NCBI RefSeq assembly: GCF_018130505.1
Contig: NZ_JAFCKH010000018.1
Span: 45,047 to 109,046 of the forward strand
Direction: 5' to 3'
Source: Bradyrhizobium tropiciagri
Lineage (GTDB): Bacteria > Pseudomonadota > Alphaproteobacteria > Rhizobiales > Xanthobacteraceae
DNA length: 64,000 bases
In this document: in pieces, positions 9,243 to 16,962 of the stretch
Numbering within the stretch: position 1 is the stretch's first letter
How the letters are laid out: the number at the start of each line of letters is the position of its first letter
Notes under the pieces: model-generated
What the model was told of the DNA's origin: nothing
What the model saw: the letters and a program-made list of their open reading frames with translations, nothing else
The model's database searches: none
Program-made: the position numbers and the translations under genes

Positions 9243-9395
9243 CTAGTGAAGAAGACGCGCGAGCTCCTCGCGCTCGGCGGCTCGTCCCTTCATGGCCGTT
9301 TCGAACAGAGCCTCCTGAATGTCCCAGGGCATGTCGCCCCATACGTCCAGGGCCGCCCGCCCAAGCAGCGCGGCAAATGTTTCGGTCTTTTCCAT
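9243..9395 (-). CDS. Small conserved hypothetical protein (50 aa)
   Basis: From ATG 9395 the product begins MEKTETFAALLGRAALDVWG and continues with DMPWDIQEALFETAM, an amphipathic helical protein. I recognise this type as a short protein recurrent in Bradyrhizobium; its function is unknown. It is divergent from the DUF892 gene. A longer frame starting further upstream would overlap that gene and is rejected. Confidence 0.55.
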   Translation of the reverse strand: MEKTETFAALLGRAALDVWGDMPWDIQEALFETAMKGRAAEREELARLLH

Positions 9396-9483
9396 TCGAC
9401 GTCTCCGGTCCGGTTGTCGCAGACGGGAACGGCGGCGGCGTCTCCGCGTTCCTTCGCCATCATTGTGAAAGGAGAATTCGCTT

Positions 9484-9999
9484 ATGGGACTGTTCACCAA
9501 GGACATCAAAACCATGGACGACCTGCTGATCCACGGGCTGCAGGACATTTACTACGCCGAGCAGCAGATCCTCAAAGCGCTGCCGAAGATGATCGACAAA
9601 GCCACCAACCGCGTCTTGGTCGCGAGCCTCAAGAATCATCTGGAGGAAACCAACAAGCAGGTCGAGCGGCTCGAGAAGGCTTTCGCCAAACTGGGCGAGG
9701 AACCGAGCGGCACGAAGTGCCCGGCCATCGACGGCATCATCAAGGAAGCGGACGAGACCGCGGGCGATGTTGAGGACAAGTCTGTTCTGGACGCCGCCAT
9801 CGTCGCCAACGCGCAGGCTGTCGAGCATTACGAAATTTGCCGTTACGGCACGCTGATCGCATGGGCGGAGGAGCTCGGCCACGACGAGATCGTCCGCTTC
9901 CTCACCACCAATCTGAACGAGGAGAAGGCGGCGAACACCAAGCTCAACACGGTCGCGCTGCGTAAGGGCGTCAACGCCAAGGCCGCCCCCGCGGCTTGA
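9484..9999 (+). CDS. DUF892 ferritin-like protein (YciE/YciF type)
   Basis: The 171-aa product starts at ATG 9484 after AAGGAG. It begins MGLFTKDIKTMDDLLIHGLQ and continues DIYYAEQQILKALPKM, the signature of DUF892 four-helix ferritin-like proteins. The second half has AQAVEHYEICRYGTLIAWA, with the Glu/His residues that bind the di-metal centre in this fold. Homologues are induced by osmotic and general stress. A paralogue lies at 14097 in this window. Confidence 0.9.
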   Translation: MGLFTKDIKTMDDLLIHGLQDIYYAEQQILKALPKMIDKATNRVLVASLKNHLEETNKQVERLEKAFAKLGEEPSGTKCPAIDGIIKEADETAGDVEDKSVLDAAIVANAQAVEHYEICRYGTLIAWAEELGHDEIVRFLTTNLNEEKAANTKLNTVALRKGVNAKAAPAA

Positions 10000-10024
10000 T
10001 CGCTCGGCCTCAGAACGAGCGTCT

Positions 10025-10501
10025 TCACGGCTTCGCGAGATCGCTCGTTTTCCCCGCTTGACGCGGCCGCCGGGCCACCCGCAGCCTTCGCCGCACGAAC
10101 CAAGCCGCCACCGAGACGACGAGCCAAGCCAGCGACGCCGCCGAGAAGGCGCCGGCGACGCTGGCCTCTACCAGCAGCCAGAACACGACTGCGAAAGCCA
10201 GCATGCCGAAGGCCCCGAGCGCCGCGCCGGCAGCATCCAGCGCGGCAGCCTCCCGCCCTCTACGTTGGCCAGGCAACCCAGCCTTCCGCTTTCGTCGGAT
10301 TTCGTGCTTTTCGATCAGAGTTGCGCTGGCGCAGAAAATCGCGGGCAGCGCCAGGAAGAGTCCGCCAACCGAGGCCCCGTACCTGCTGCTGACGAGACCG
10401 GTGAAGACCGTTGCTGCTCCGCCGAGCGCGAACCGGATCACGTACTCGTACCAGCGGCCCTCCCGCAACGAGGACAACGAAACGTGGATCGGCGTGGTCA
10501 T
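10025..10501 (-). CDS. DUF3147 family membrane protein
   Basis: This 158-aa inner-membrane protein begins MTTPIHVSLSSLREGRWYEY, then RFALGGAATVFTGLVSSRYG, typical of DUF3147. It has four or so membrane segments with a charged, Arg-rich cytoplasmic loop in the middle. The start ATG (10501) overlaps the TGA of the preceding DUF3147 gene by four bases, so the two are translationally coupled. It is the last gene of a PAP2 - cupin - DUF3147 - DUF3147 operon. The fused-looking pair suggests a heterodimer; this is inference. Confidence 0.8.
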   Translation of the reverse strand: MTTPIHVSLSSLREGRWYEYVIRFALGGAATVFTGLVSSRYGASVGGLFLALPAIFCASATLIEKHEIRRKRKAGLPGQRRGREAAALDAAGAALGAFGMLAFAVVFWLLVEASVAGAFSAASLAWLVVSVAAWFVRRRLRVARRPRQAGKTSDLAKP

Positions 10502-10845
10502 CCCGGCCCTCCCGCGAGCGACCAAAGTCCGAAGGCGGCCGCCGACCAGACGACGATCGATAGTAGCGTGGCCGACAGCGCCCGCATGCGCGCCCGGATC
10601 AGCAGTTGACAAACGACGATGCTGTAGACAGCAAGCGCGACGGTGCCGGCCATCATCGAAAGGCTCTGCGATGCCGCATAGGCTTGCCCATGCTGGTAGA
10701 TTGCGATGCCGAGCGTCGCGAGAGCAACCGACGGCGCCGCCCCGAACAGGCCGGCGAACCTCTTTGGCCGCAGGACGTCTCCAAGCATAGCGAACGCCGA
10801 CACCACGGCGCCGCCGACCAGGAAGCGGATCACGTACTCGGTCAT
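10498..10845 (-). CDS. DUF3147 family membrane protein
   Basis: The 115-aa protein begins MTEYVIRFLVGGAVVSAFAM and carries the compact four-helix DUF3147 pattern to its end. ATG 10845 overlaps the cupin stop (ATGA), and its own stop overlaps the next ATG in the same way, so this gene is coupled on both sides. It is paralogous to the next gene in the VIRF(L/A)(V/L)GGA start. Function is unknown. Confidence 0.8.
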   Translation of the reverse strand: MTEYVIRFLVGGAVVSAFAMLGDVLRPKRFAGLFGAAPSVALATLGIAIYQHGQAYAASQSLSMMAGTVALAVYSIVVCQLLIRARMRALSATLLSIVVWSAAAFGLWSLAGGPG

Positions 10846-11447
10846 TTCGGCTTCTTCCAAAGCTTCAAAAGAGGGCCGCCCGCGCCGTACACCGGATCCT
10901 TGCGCGGCACCGGCACCTTGGGGATCGTCTTCAGCGCTCGCGGGCGGTCCTCGATCGTCGTGCACTCGTCGTAGGTGCCGCTCGAGGGATAGGCGCCGAC
11001 GACCAGAAAGTCTTCGTCCGCCGCGAGCCATTGATGACCGGTTCCGGCCGGCAAGACCGCGACATCGCCGGCCTTGAGCATGAATATCCGGCCCTTGCTG
11101 CCACCAAAACGCACGCGTCCTCTGCCGCGGGCTATGCCCAACACCTCGTGAGTCCGGGAATGGTAGTGGACGTAGTCGTAGATTCCGTCGCGCCAGGTGT
11201 CGCTCCAGCCGTTAGCCTCGAAGAGGCCCTCTATGACGGCCGCGGGATCATGCCCGTCGCCAAGATCCACGGCACCCTTGTAGATGACGAACGGCCAGCG
11301 CGGATGGTTGGGCACGAGTCCGTCGTCCTTGAACCGGACTGGGTGTGGCTTGCTTGGCCGCACCAAGTTCGCGGCTTTGCGCTTGCCCGGACGGCCCAAT
11401 CCAGTTGTACGCTGCATGTACTCCTTCAATTCCTCAAGGATTGGCAT
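10842..11447 (-). CDS. Cupin-domain protein (YjlB-like)
   Basis: The 201-aa product has a cupin double motif. The first part is YDYVHYHSRTHEVLGIARG with metal-ligand His and Glu residues, and the second is LKAGDVAVLPAGTGHQWLAA. The N-terminus FKDDGLVPNHPRWPFVIYKG matches YjlB-type cupins. The ribosome site GGAGGAAGG lies before ATG 11447. Its 5' end overlaps the PAP2 gene by 14 bases and its 3' end overlaps the DUF3147 start. The ligand is unknown. Confidence 0.82.
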   Translation of the reverse strand: MPILEELKEYMQRTTGLGRPGKRKAANLVRPSKPHPVRFKDDGLVPNHPRWPFVIYKGAVDLGDGHDPAAVIEGLFEANGWSDTWRDGIYDYVHYHSRTHEVLGIARGRGRVRFGGSKGRIFMLKAGDVAVLPAGTGHQWLAADEDFLVVGAYPSSGTYDECTTIEDRPRALKTIPKVPVPRKDPVYGAGGPLLKLWKKPK

Positions 11448-12015
11448 CACCTTCCTCCTTCGATCGCAGCGGATAGCCGGTCCAGAACCTCAACAGACGT
11501 TCGATGAAGGCGCCAAGCGCGAAGCCCGCGGCGACGTCGCTTGCCCAGTGCGCCAGCACTACGATCCTTGTCAGCGAAAGGCCGACCGCGAGCAGCCGGA
11601 TAGCTCGTCGCGGTCCGGGCGCCAGCGTGCCCGCTGCGGACGCGAGTGCGCCCATGTGCAGAGCGTGTCCCGACGGGAAGGCGTCTTTGCGCTTGCCGGA
11701 GAACGGGACGCCGTGCACGTGGCCGAGCACCGTCTTCCGGTCGGGGCGGGTCTGATCGAAGATAGACTTCATGCCGTGCGGCAGTAGGGAGGCGGCGACC
11801 GTGACGAGAAGTGCTTGATTGCCCGCGCGCTGGAGCCGCTCGGACCGCCCTCGGGAAGCGATCCAGCCTGCGACCGCCAAGGCCAGAAGGATTTTCTCAT
11901 CGGCGCCCCAGGTGAGCCCGCGCGAGACCGTCTCCGCGCGGCGGGTGGTGTTGCGGGCCACGGATCGCGCGATCTCCACGTCCGCCCTCGTCGGCTTCAC
12001 GGTCAAAAGAGCCAT
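11434..12015 (-). CDS. PAP2-superfamily phosphatase
   Basis: This 193-aa membrane protein has all three PAP2 motifs: KSIFDQTRPDRK (K-x6-R-P), AFPSGHALHMG (P-S-G-H) and SLTRIVVLAHWASDVAAG (S/T-R-x5-H-x3-D). These catalyse removal of phosphate from lipid phosphates or similar substrates at the membrane. It is the first gene of the coupled four-gene operon. Association with envelope stress is inferred from the operon content. Confidence 0.88.
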   Translation of the reverse strand: MALLTVKPTRADVEIARSVARNTTRRAETVSRGLTWGADEKILLALAVAGWIASRGRSERLQRAGNQALLVTVAASLLPHGMKSIFDQTRPDRKTVLGHVHGVPFSGKRKDAFPSGHALHMGALASAAGTLAPGPRRAIRLLAVGLSLTRIVVLAHWASDVAAGFALGAFIERLLRFWTGYPLRSKEEGDANP

Positions 12016-12377
12016 CACCTCGTCCGCAGCGGCGTTCTGCGGTGCCCGCAGCGCCTCGTTCGAATTGCAGTTGCGGTCATAACGTTCGAGCAGGAGCCAA
12101 GTTCATCCCCAAGGAACCCTCGCCGCCGACCAGCATTGGAAGGTGCGTATGGAGGGCCGTGCGGAAGAAGCGAAAATCGCGTTGGCTGATAGCGGGGGGT
12201 TAGCGATCATGGCATGTCTCGTCGCGGCTTACCTGCTGATCGGCGGAAGGACTCCAGCGCAGTTCACGCGAATTCCGGCGTAGAACCGAGCAAGCCCCCG
12301 CTCAGGCCGGCGCAAAGATCCTTTCGACCGATCCAAAGCTCAAAACCGAGCCCAATAGCGTCAAGGAGCCAAATAGC

Positions 12378-12776
12378 ATGCGCGCCAACCTGCCTATCGG
12401 GAATGCTTCGTCGACCTCGCAATCCAAAGGCGGCTGGTTCGCCCGTCTGGCCGTAGCGACCTCGCGGATTTCCGGTCGGCCGGCGACCTTTTTGCTCGCT
12501 GTCGCGGTCGTGGTCATTTGGGCCGTGACAGGTCCACTCTTCAACTTCAGCGACACGTGGCAGCTGGTAATCAATACCGGCACGACCATCGTCACCTTCC
12601 TGATGGTGTTCCTCATCCAGGCAACACAGAACCGCGACACGCTGGCGCTGCAGGTGAAGCTTGACGAACTCATCCTCGCCACCAAGAACGCGCGCAACCA
12701 GATCGCTGGTATCGAGGAGGCGCCGGACGAGGAGATCGAGAGCGCCAAGGTCGAGGTTCTCAAGCGGGCCGGCTAG
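12378..12776 (+). CDS. Low-affinity iron permease family protein
   Basis: The 132-aa product has two membrane helices (PATFLLAVAVVVIWAVTGPL and VINTGTTIVTFLMVFLIQAT) followed by QNRDTLALQVKLDELILATK. This last motif is the Iron_permease (PF04120) signature. Despite the family name, metal transport by these short bacterial members is not established. The gene is divergent from the PAP2 operon across about 360 bases and is followed by the broken SemiSWEET gene. Confidence 0.82.
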   Translation: MRANLPIGNASSTSQSKGGWFARLAVATSRISGRPATFLLAVAVVVIWAVTGPLFNFSDTWQLVINTGTTIVTFLMVFLIQATQNRDTLALQVKLDELILATKNARNQIAGIEEAPDEEIESAKVEVLKRAG

Positions 12777-12814
12777 AATAGGAACAGGGACGCCGCCCTT
12801 CCGTTATTTTCCCC

Positions 12815-13137
12815 GTGTCTAACCTCACCCATTACATTGGCGGCGTCGCCGCCTTTCTGGCTTCGCTCTCTTACGTGCCCAAGTTCTGGAAGGCTTAGCC
12901 TCGCGGATCCACGCGGACCTAGGCATGCTGGCCGCGCTCACGCTCGGCCTTTCGCTATGGATCGTCTACGGCGTCATCCAGAGAGACTGGGTCATCGTAG
13001 GCTCGAACCTTGTCGGCGCCACACTCGCCAGCGTTGTCCTTCGTTGCAAGGTCCGCGATCTCTCGCCGACGCTGGAACGGCACCGCTCGTCGGTCGAGGT
13101 TATCGCACGAGGAAGGAGCCATGTCGAAGGATGGTGA
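12815..13137 (+). pseudogene. SemiSWEET/PQ-loop sugar transporter, inactivated
   Basis: The frame from GTG 12815 gives GGVAAFLASLSYVPKFWKA and then TAG (12896-12898), where relatives have Trp (WKAWP). Restoring that codon and one lost G near 12911-12916 gives a G-S-T-R-D-L link and then MLAALTLGLSLWIVYGVIQ and a third helix, RDWVIVGSNLVGATLAS. That is the three-helix SemiSWEET layout. The total length of 3n+2 agrees with one deletion. A substitution plus a deletion argues for real decay rather than one sequencing error. Confidence 0.7.
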
Positions 13138-13750
13138 GCTGAACTACGGGCCTCCCGGCGCCAGTGCGGTCCATATCTGCGTCGACATGCAGCGCATGTT
13201 CGCGCAACCGACCGAACGGAAGATGCCATGGCTTTCGCGGGTCCTGCCGAACGTCGTCGAGATCACGGCAGCGCACCCCGAACGCACCATCTTCACCCGT
13301 TTCATCCCGGCGAGAAAAGCCGGCGAGGGCACCGGGATGTGGCGACGCTACTACGAGCGTTGGAGCTCGATGACCATCGATGAGCTGGGCCCTGACTTGA
13401 TCGATCTGGTGCCAGAGCTTACCCGCTTCGTTCCACCGGCCCGCACCTACGACAAGCACGTCTATTCGCCCTGGACCGGAAGCGATCTACACGCCGTGTT
13501 GCGGGGCTCGTCTGTCGATACCGTTGTCATTACCCGCGGCGAGACCGACGTCTGCGTTCTGGCCACGGTGCTGGGCGCCGTCGATTGGGGCTTCCGGGTC
13601 ATTCTCGTGACCGATGCGGTCTGCAGTTCGGCCGACGAGACCCACGATTCCATGATGAACATCTACATGAACCGATTCGGCCAGCAGGTGGAGTGCGTGT
13701 CGACGGAAACGCTACTCGCCGCCTGGCTCGGTAGCATTCCTCCGACATGA
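13121..13750 (+). CDS. Isochorismatase-family cysteine hydrolase
   Basis: ATG 13121 follows AAGGAG, giving 209 aa. The catalytic triad of the family is visible: Asp in ICVDMQRMFAQPT, Lys in ARTYDKHVYSPW, and Cys in ITRGETDVCVLATVLGAVDW. The end VTDAVCSSADETHDSMM is also typical. Substrates in the family are amides or ring ethers, and the specific one is not predictable. The gene starts within the 3' end of the broken SemiSWEET gene. Confidence 0.88.
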   Translation: MSKDGELNYGPPGASAVHICVDMQRMFAQPTERKMPWLSRVLPNVVEITAAHPERTIFTRFIPARKAGEGTGMWRRYYERWSSMTIDELGPDLIDLVPELTRFVPPARTYDKHVYSPWTGSDLHAVLRGSSVDTVVITRGETDVCVLATVLGAVDWGFRVILVTDAVCSSADETHDSMMNIYMNRFGQQVECVSTETLLAAWLGSIPPT

Positions 13751-14096
13751 ACGCTCATATTCCATGCAGGCCCCGGCCCAAGGAGACGGCCGCTGCAAAA
13801 GAGTGCCGCGGGATGGTTTAAGAAACTGCTGAGGAACTCACTGACGAGCTTGGCGCGATGAACTCTCTTCGCACAAGCGTCCAAGATTTGGGAAGAGCGG
13901 CAGCGGTGCTAAGGCCGACACGACGACGGCCGTCGAGGTCATGACGGGACCTCCCGCCAAGACTGACGCGCTCTGCGCGAGAGGCTGGAGACCGAGCTCG
14001 CTCAGGGAGACAATCGCGCTCGGGAATCGCTGTGACGCTTAGGAACAGTCCTGGACGTCGGCGGTTTGCAGGGCGAACCCAACCCAGGAGGACGCC
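13751..14096. other. Intergenic stretch, possible degraded ORF
   Basis: About 345 bases without an intact gene. Short plus-strand fragments resemble helical stress proteins (AEELTDELGAMNSLRTSVQD) but are interrupted by stops. An AGGAGG ribosome site lies at the right end for the DUF892 gene. Confidence 0.35.
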
Positions 14097-14600
14097 ATGG
14101 GATTCTTCACCAAAGACATCAAGACGCTGAACGACCTGTTCGTGCATACGCTCAAGGACATCTACTACGCGGAGCAGCAGATCGCCAAAAATCTCCCTGA
14201 CATGATCGAGAAGGCGACCGATTCGGATCTCAAGAACGGTTTCCAAACCCACCTCTCCGAGACCAATGGCCAGATCACTCGGCTCGAGAAGGTCTTTCAG
14301 ATGCATGGAGTCGAAGTCCAAGGGGTCGATTGCCCCGCGATCGACGGCATTCTGGAGGAAGCGAGCGATATCGCTGGCGACGTCGACGACAAGCAGGTTC
14401 TCGACGCGGCGCTGATCGCGGCCGCCCAAGCCGTGGAACACTATGAGATTACCCGCTACGGGACGCTCATCGCTTGGGCGAAGATGCTCGGTCGCGACGA
14501 CTGCGCATCGGTACTGCAGCAGACTCTCGATGAGGAAAAAGCGACCGACGAGAAGCTCAACACGATGGCGCTGCGCAGCGTCAACAAGAAGGCTGCGTGA
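14097..14600 (+). CDS. DUF892 ferritin-like protein (YciE/YciF type), second copy
   Basis: The 167-aa product begins MGFFTKDIKTLNDLFVHTLK and shares the DIYYAEQQI and AVEHYEITRYGTLIAWAK blocks with the copy at 9484. The cysteine at CPAIDGI is conserved in both. They are clear paralogues, but their flanks differ, so this is an old duplication or separate acquisition rather than a recent tandem copy. An ideal AGGAGG precedes the start. A role in stress or metal storage is inferred from the family. Confidence 0.9.
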   Translation: MGFFTKDIKTLNDLFVHTLKDIYYAEQQIAKNLPDMIEKATDSDLKNGFQTHLSETNGQITRLEKVFQMHGVEVQGVDCPAIDGILEEASDIAGDVDDKQVLDAALIAAAQAVEHYEITRYGTLIAWAKMLGRDDCASVLQQTLDEEKATDEKLNTMALRSVNKKAA

Positions 14601-14929
14601 GCCCTGATGGCGCGAGGGCGGTCGCCAGCGCGAAACGGCCCTCGCGGGCGGAGAAGAGATGTACGATAAGAAGACCGGACGCCGATCGTTCCCCGCCTTG
14701 ATGGCTGGAGCGTCGCGACGGCGTTTGGTCTGATGGCGGCAGCGTTCCTGATTGAACGCTTGGCACCCGCCGACCGAAATGGCGGTCAACCGGACTCCTC
14801 CGAAGCTCTTCCTTCACGGTCTCACACGCAGCGGGATGCCTCTCCCGCCGGCCTCGCCGTCGAAAGCCAAGACCGTGCCGCCAGGCCACCTCGCCCGCCG
14901 AAATCCCCGCCAAGGGATGGAAGGACATC

Positions 14930-15616
14930 ATGTGGCGGGTCTACGGCAACATCAGCGATCACCGCATTTTGGCTTTGGCCGCCGGCATGACCTACTACAG
15001 CATCCTGGCGATCTTCCCGGCGCTGGCCGCCCTCGTCGCTATCTACGGGATCTTCACCGACCCCAGCAGCATCGCAAGGCATCTGGACGATGTCGCCAGC
15101 TTCGTGCCGGGCGGCGCCATCGACGTGGCGCGCGAGCAGCTCGTCCGCGTGGGCTCCAAAGGGGATCGTACGCTCGGGCTGACATTCGCCGTAGGACTCG
15201 TGATCTCGCTCTGGAGCGCCAACGCTGCGATGAAGGCGCTTTTCGACACCCTAAATATCGTCTACGGCGAGCACGAGAAGCGCGGCTTCTTCAAGCTGAA
15301 TGTCATCTCTCTTTCATTCACGCTGGCCGGGATCGGGTTCGTGCTTTTGTCGCCCGCTGCGGTAGTCGCCTTACCCATCGTTCTCAATTACCTCTATCTA
15401 TCGAATTTCACCGACCTGCTGATCCGGATCGTCCGCTGGCCCGTGATGTTCGTGGCGCTGGCCATTGCGATCGCCTGTATCTATCGCTTCGGGCCGAGCC
15501 GCGAGGCGCCGCGGTGGCACTGGATCACTTGGGGTAGCTCACCCGCCACGATTCTCTGGCTCGCGGCGTCCGGTATGTTCTCGTGGTACGCAGCCAACTT
15601 CGGCACGTTCAATTAG
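14930..15616 (+). pseudogene. YihY/BrkB-family membrane protein, broken at both ends
   Basis: The centre is a good YihY/BrkB protein: MWRVYGNISDHRILALAAGM, TYYSILAIFPALAALVAIYG, then WSANAAMKALFDTLNIVYGE. Sensible codons (TSPAEIPAKGWKDI) precede ATG 14930 but no start codon serves them, and the likely N-terminus sits in another frame (about 14701-14830). At the 3' end the frame hits TAG 15614 where relatives have FNQTYGS. TYGSLGA continues after it, then homology is lost. The gene is therefore frameshifted 5', stopped early, and truncated 3'. Confidence 0.7.
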
Positions 15617-15804
15617 ACCTACGGATCGCTCGGCGCCTCGCGATCTTTCCTCGCATCGTGGTCTCAGATCGTATTCTTAAGCGGCTTGACGGAATTCCCG
15701 AGAGTGACCGAGATTTTCTTCTTCAGGACACAGATGGGCGTTGGTACCTCAACTATTTCAGCTCGATGATACAAGCACTCGACAAATGGTCCGATCGGGC
15801 CTGA
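15583..15804 (+). other. Orphan C-terminal fragment after the YihY break
   Basis: A frame crossing the YihY breakpoint ends with IVVSDRILKRLDGIPESDRD, then FLLQDTDGRWYLNYFSSM and QALDKWSDRA before TGA 15804. The text after about 15630 looks like genuine protein and the part before it does not. It is probably the tail of an unidentified gene joined to YihY by recombination. Confidence 0.3.
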
Positions 15805-15940
15805 GCACGCGAAGCGCTGGCGAGACGCTCACATATCCACCATCGATCTTGCAATTGCGCGAAACAATGGTCGCGTCCGCGAAAAATGAGAATGGTTTAA
15901 GCGTCAATTCGAGCTAGCGACGGCTACGATTCCAGAGGCG

Positions 15941-16168
15941 TCATAGCTTCGCGGCTGCGTCGGCGTACGGCATGAGGAACGTTGCCAAGGCTTCGATCGT
16001 TTCCGGACGCGTCCCGGGATCGATGGCAACATCTTTCAGAAAGGCGGCCCATTGCTTTTGCTTGGCTGGATCTTCCGCAAAAGCCTTTGTGAGCGCATCA
16101 GGTCTGCCTTTTGGGATTTCTGTCTTACGGCGATCGAAACGCGAACTGATAAGCTTTCTCTCATTTTC
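15941..16168 (-). pseudogene. AbiEii-type nucleotidyltransferase toxin, C-terminal remnant
   Basis: An open stretch of 75 codons without a start reads LISSRFDRRKTEIPKGRPDA, LTKAFAEDPAKQKQWAAFLK and then TIEALATFLMPYADAAAKL. This matches the C-terminus of AbiEii/AbiGii toxins (the basic 'RR-T-x-IP' block, a W-x-x-F-L motif and a closing F-L-x-P helix). The nucleotidyltransferase core is missing. The open stretch begins at a TAA inside a 32-bp palindromic repeat, so the truncation point coincides with that repeat. Confidence 0.5.
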
Positions 16169-16176
16169 TTATCAGT
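16145..16176 (-). repeat. 32-bp palindromic repeat, copy 1
   Basis: Nine-base arms ACTGATAAG and CTTATCAGT flank a 14-base spacer. On the minus strand the spacer starts with AAAATGAGA. The second copy at 16785 has the same arm, spacer and total lengths. This copy overlaps the truncation point of the AbiEii remnant. Confidence 0.6.
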
Positions 16177-16179
16177 CGG

Positions 16180-16557
16180 CTAGCGGCGATCAACGATGCT
16201 CCGCAATTTTGCGAGATGGTCTTCGAAAGCTGCAACACTTTCGACCGTATCGAGGCAGCTCAGCGGATCGTCTTCACTCGCCACCATTCGTGAATACATC
16301 TGCAGTGCTCGGAGAGCATCGTACACGCTCTTTTTGTCTGTTTTGCCGAGCCTTCCTTTTAACGCACGCCTTCTCAACTTTCTCAAGAGATTGGTCGCTT
16401 CCATACTCATATCAGGGAAAGCCGCGATTTGGTCAGCCAGACCAAACAGCCAATTAGAACTCATCTCGAAATGAAGCCTCGCATTTGTGATTTCGAACGC
16501 AAGAGCCTCGTTTGAGATCGATGACCGCTGAGAAAGCTTAGTTCGGTCGTTTTTCAT
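16180..16557 (-). CDS. Hypothetical protein between two 32-bp palindromes
   Basis: The 125-aa product is soluble, helical and charged (ALAFEITNARLHFEMSSNWL early, VYDALRALQMYSRMVASEDD late). An AGGAAAA site precedes ATG 16557. I do not recognise the family. Its stop is 3 bases from one 32-bp palindrome and its start is 228 bases downstream of the other, so it looks like a single-gene cassette. Its downstream neighbour is the AbiEii remnant and its upstream neighbour is a UvrD-like helicase. A regulatory or antitoxin-like role is conceivable but unsupported. Confidence 0.5.
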   Translation of the reverse strand: MKNDRTKLSQRSSISNEALAFEITNARLHFEMSSNWLFGLADQIAAFPDMSMEATNLLRKLRRRALKGRLGKTDKKSVYDALRALQMYSRMVASEDDPLSCLDTVESVAAFEDHLAKLRSIVDRR

Positions 16558-16962
16558 GATAGCGTTTTCCTATCCAGATCATTGGGGGATGCGCATAACG
16601 GTTGCGCCTACCACTTTACAGGATCCAAATACGTACGATTGCGCCGGTGCCGCACAACCTTGGCCCAATCCTGAAAGCCACTTCCTCAAAACACCTGAAT
16701 TCGCTGATCGCCAGCGCATTTGGAGATAGAAGACGGCAGTACTTCAGTCGCAACTGATGAACACAACCAACGGAGTCGGTCGCCACTGATAATGAAATTC
16801 TGATTTCCTTATCAGTTGCGGCCGCGGCGGGCGGCAGACGAGATTTTCTCGCCGCCGCCGGTTTTTTTTGCGCAGGTCGCCTGAATAGTCCGGACGAACA
16901 CGGCCCTCTCGTCCGCTGGCCCTGCCCCTTGCGCACCCGTCCCTCAGCCCCTCGATGAGAGC
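16558..16962. other. Intergenic stretch containing palindrome copy 2
   Basis: About 400 bases between the helicase stop and the 125-aa gene. A minus-strand frame (16966-16616) overlaps the helicase stop by 4 bases, but its sequence is low-complexity basic at first and resembles nothing. The only clear structure is the palindrome at 16785. Confidence 0.35.
16785..16816 (-). repeat. 32-bp palindromic repeat, copy 2
   Basis: The arms ACTGATAAT and CTTATCAGT pair at 8 of 9 positions around a 14-base spacer. Read on the minus strand it begins ACTGATAAGGAAATCAGA. Copy 1 reads ACTGATAAGAAAATGAGA, so the two are direct repeats on that strand, about 640 bases apart. Confidence 0.6.

Noticed and set aside
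13818-14789. Minus-strand frame of about 320 codons over the second DUF892 gene
   Set aside because: It is the mirror of the DUF892 reading frame with no recognisable domain.
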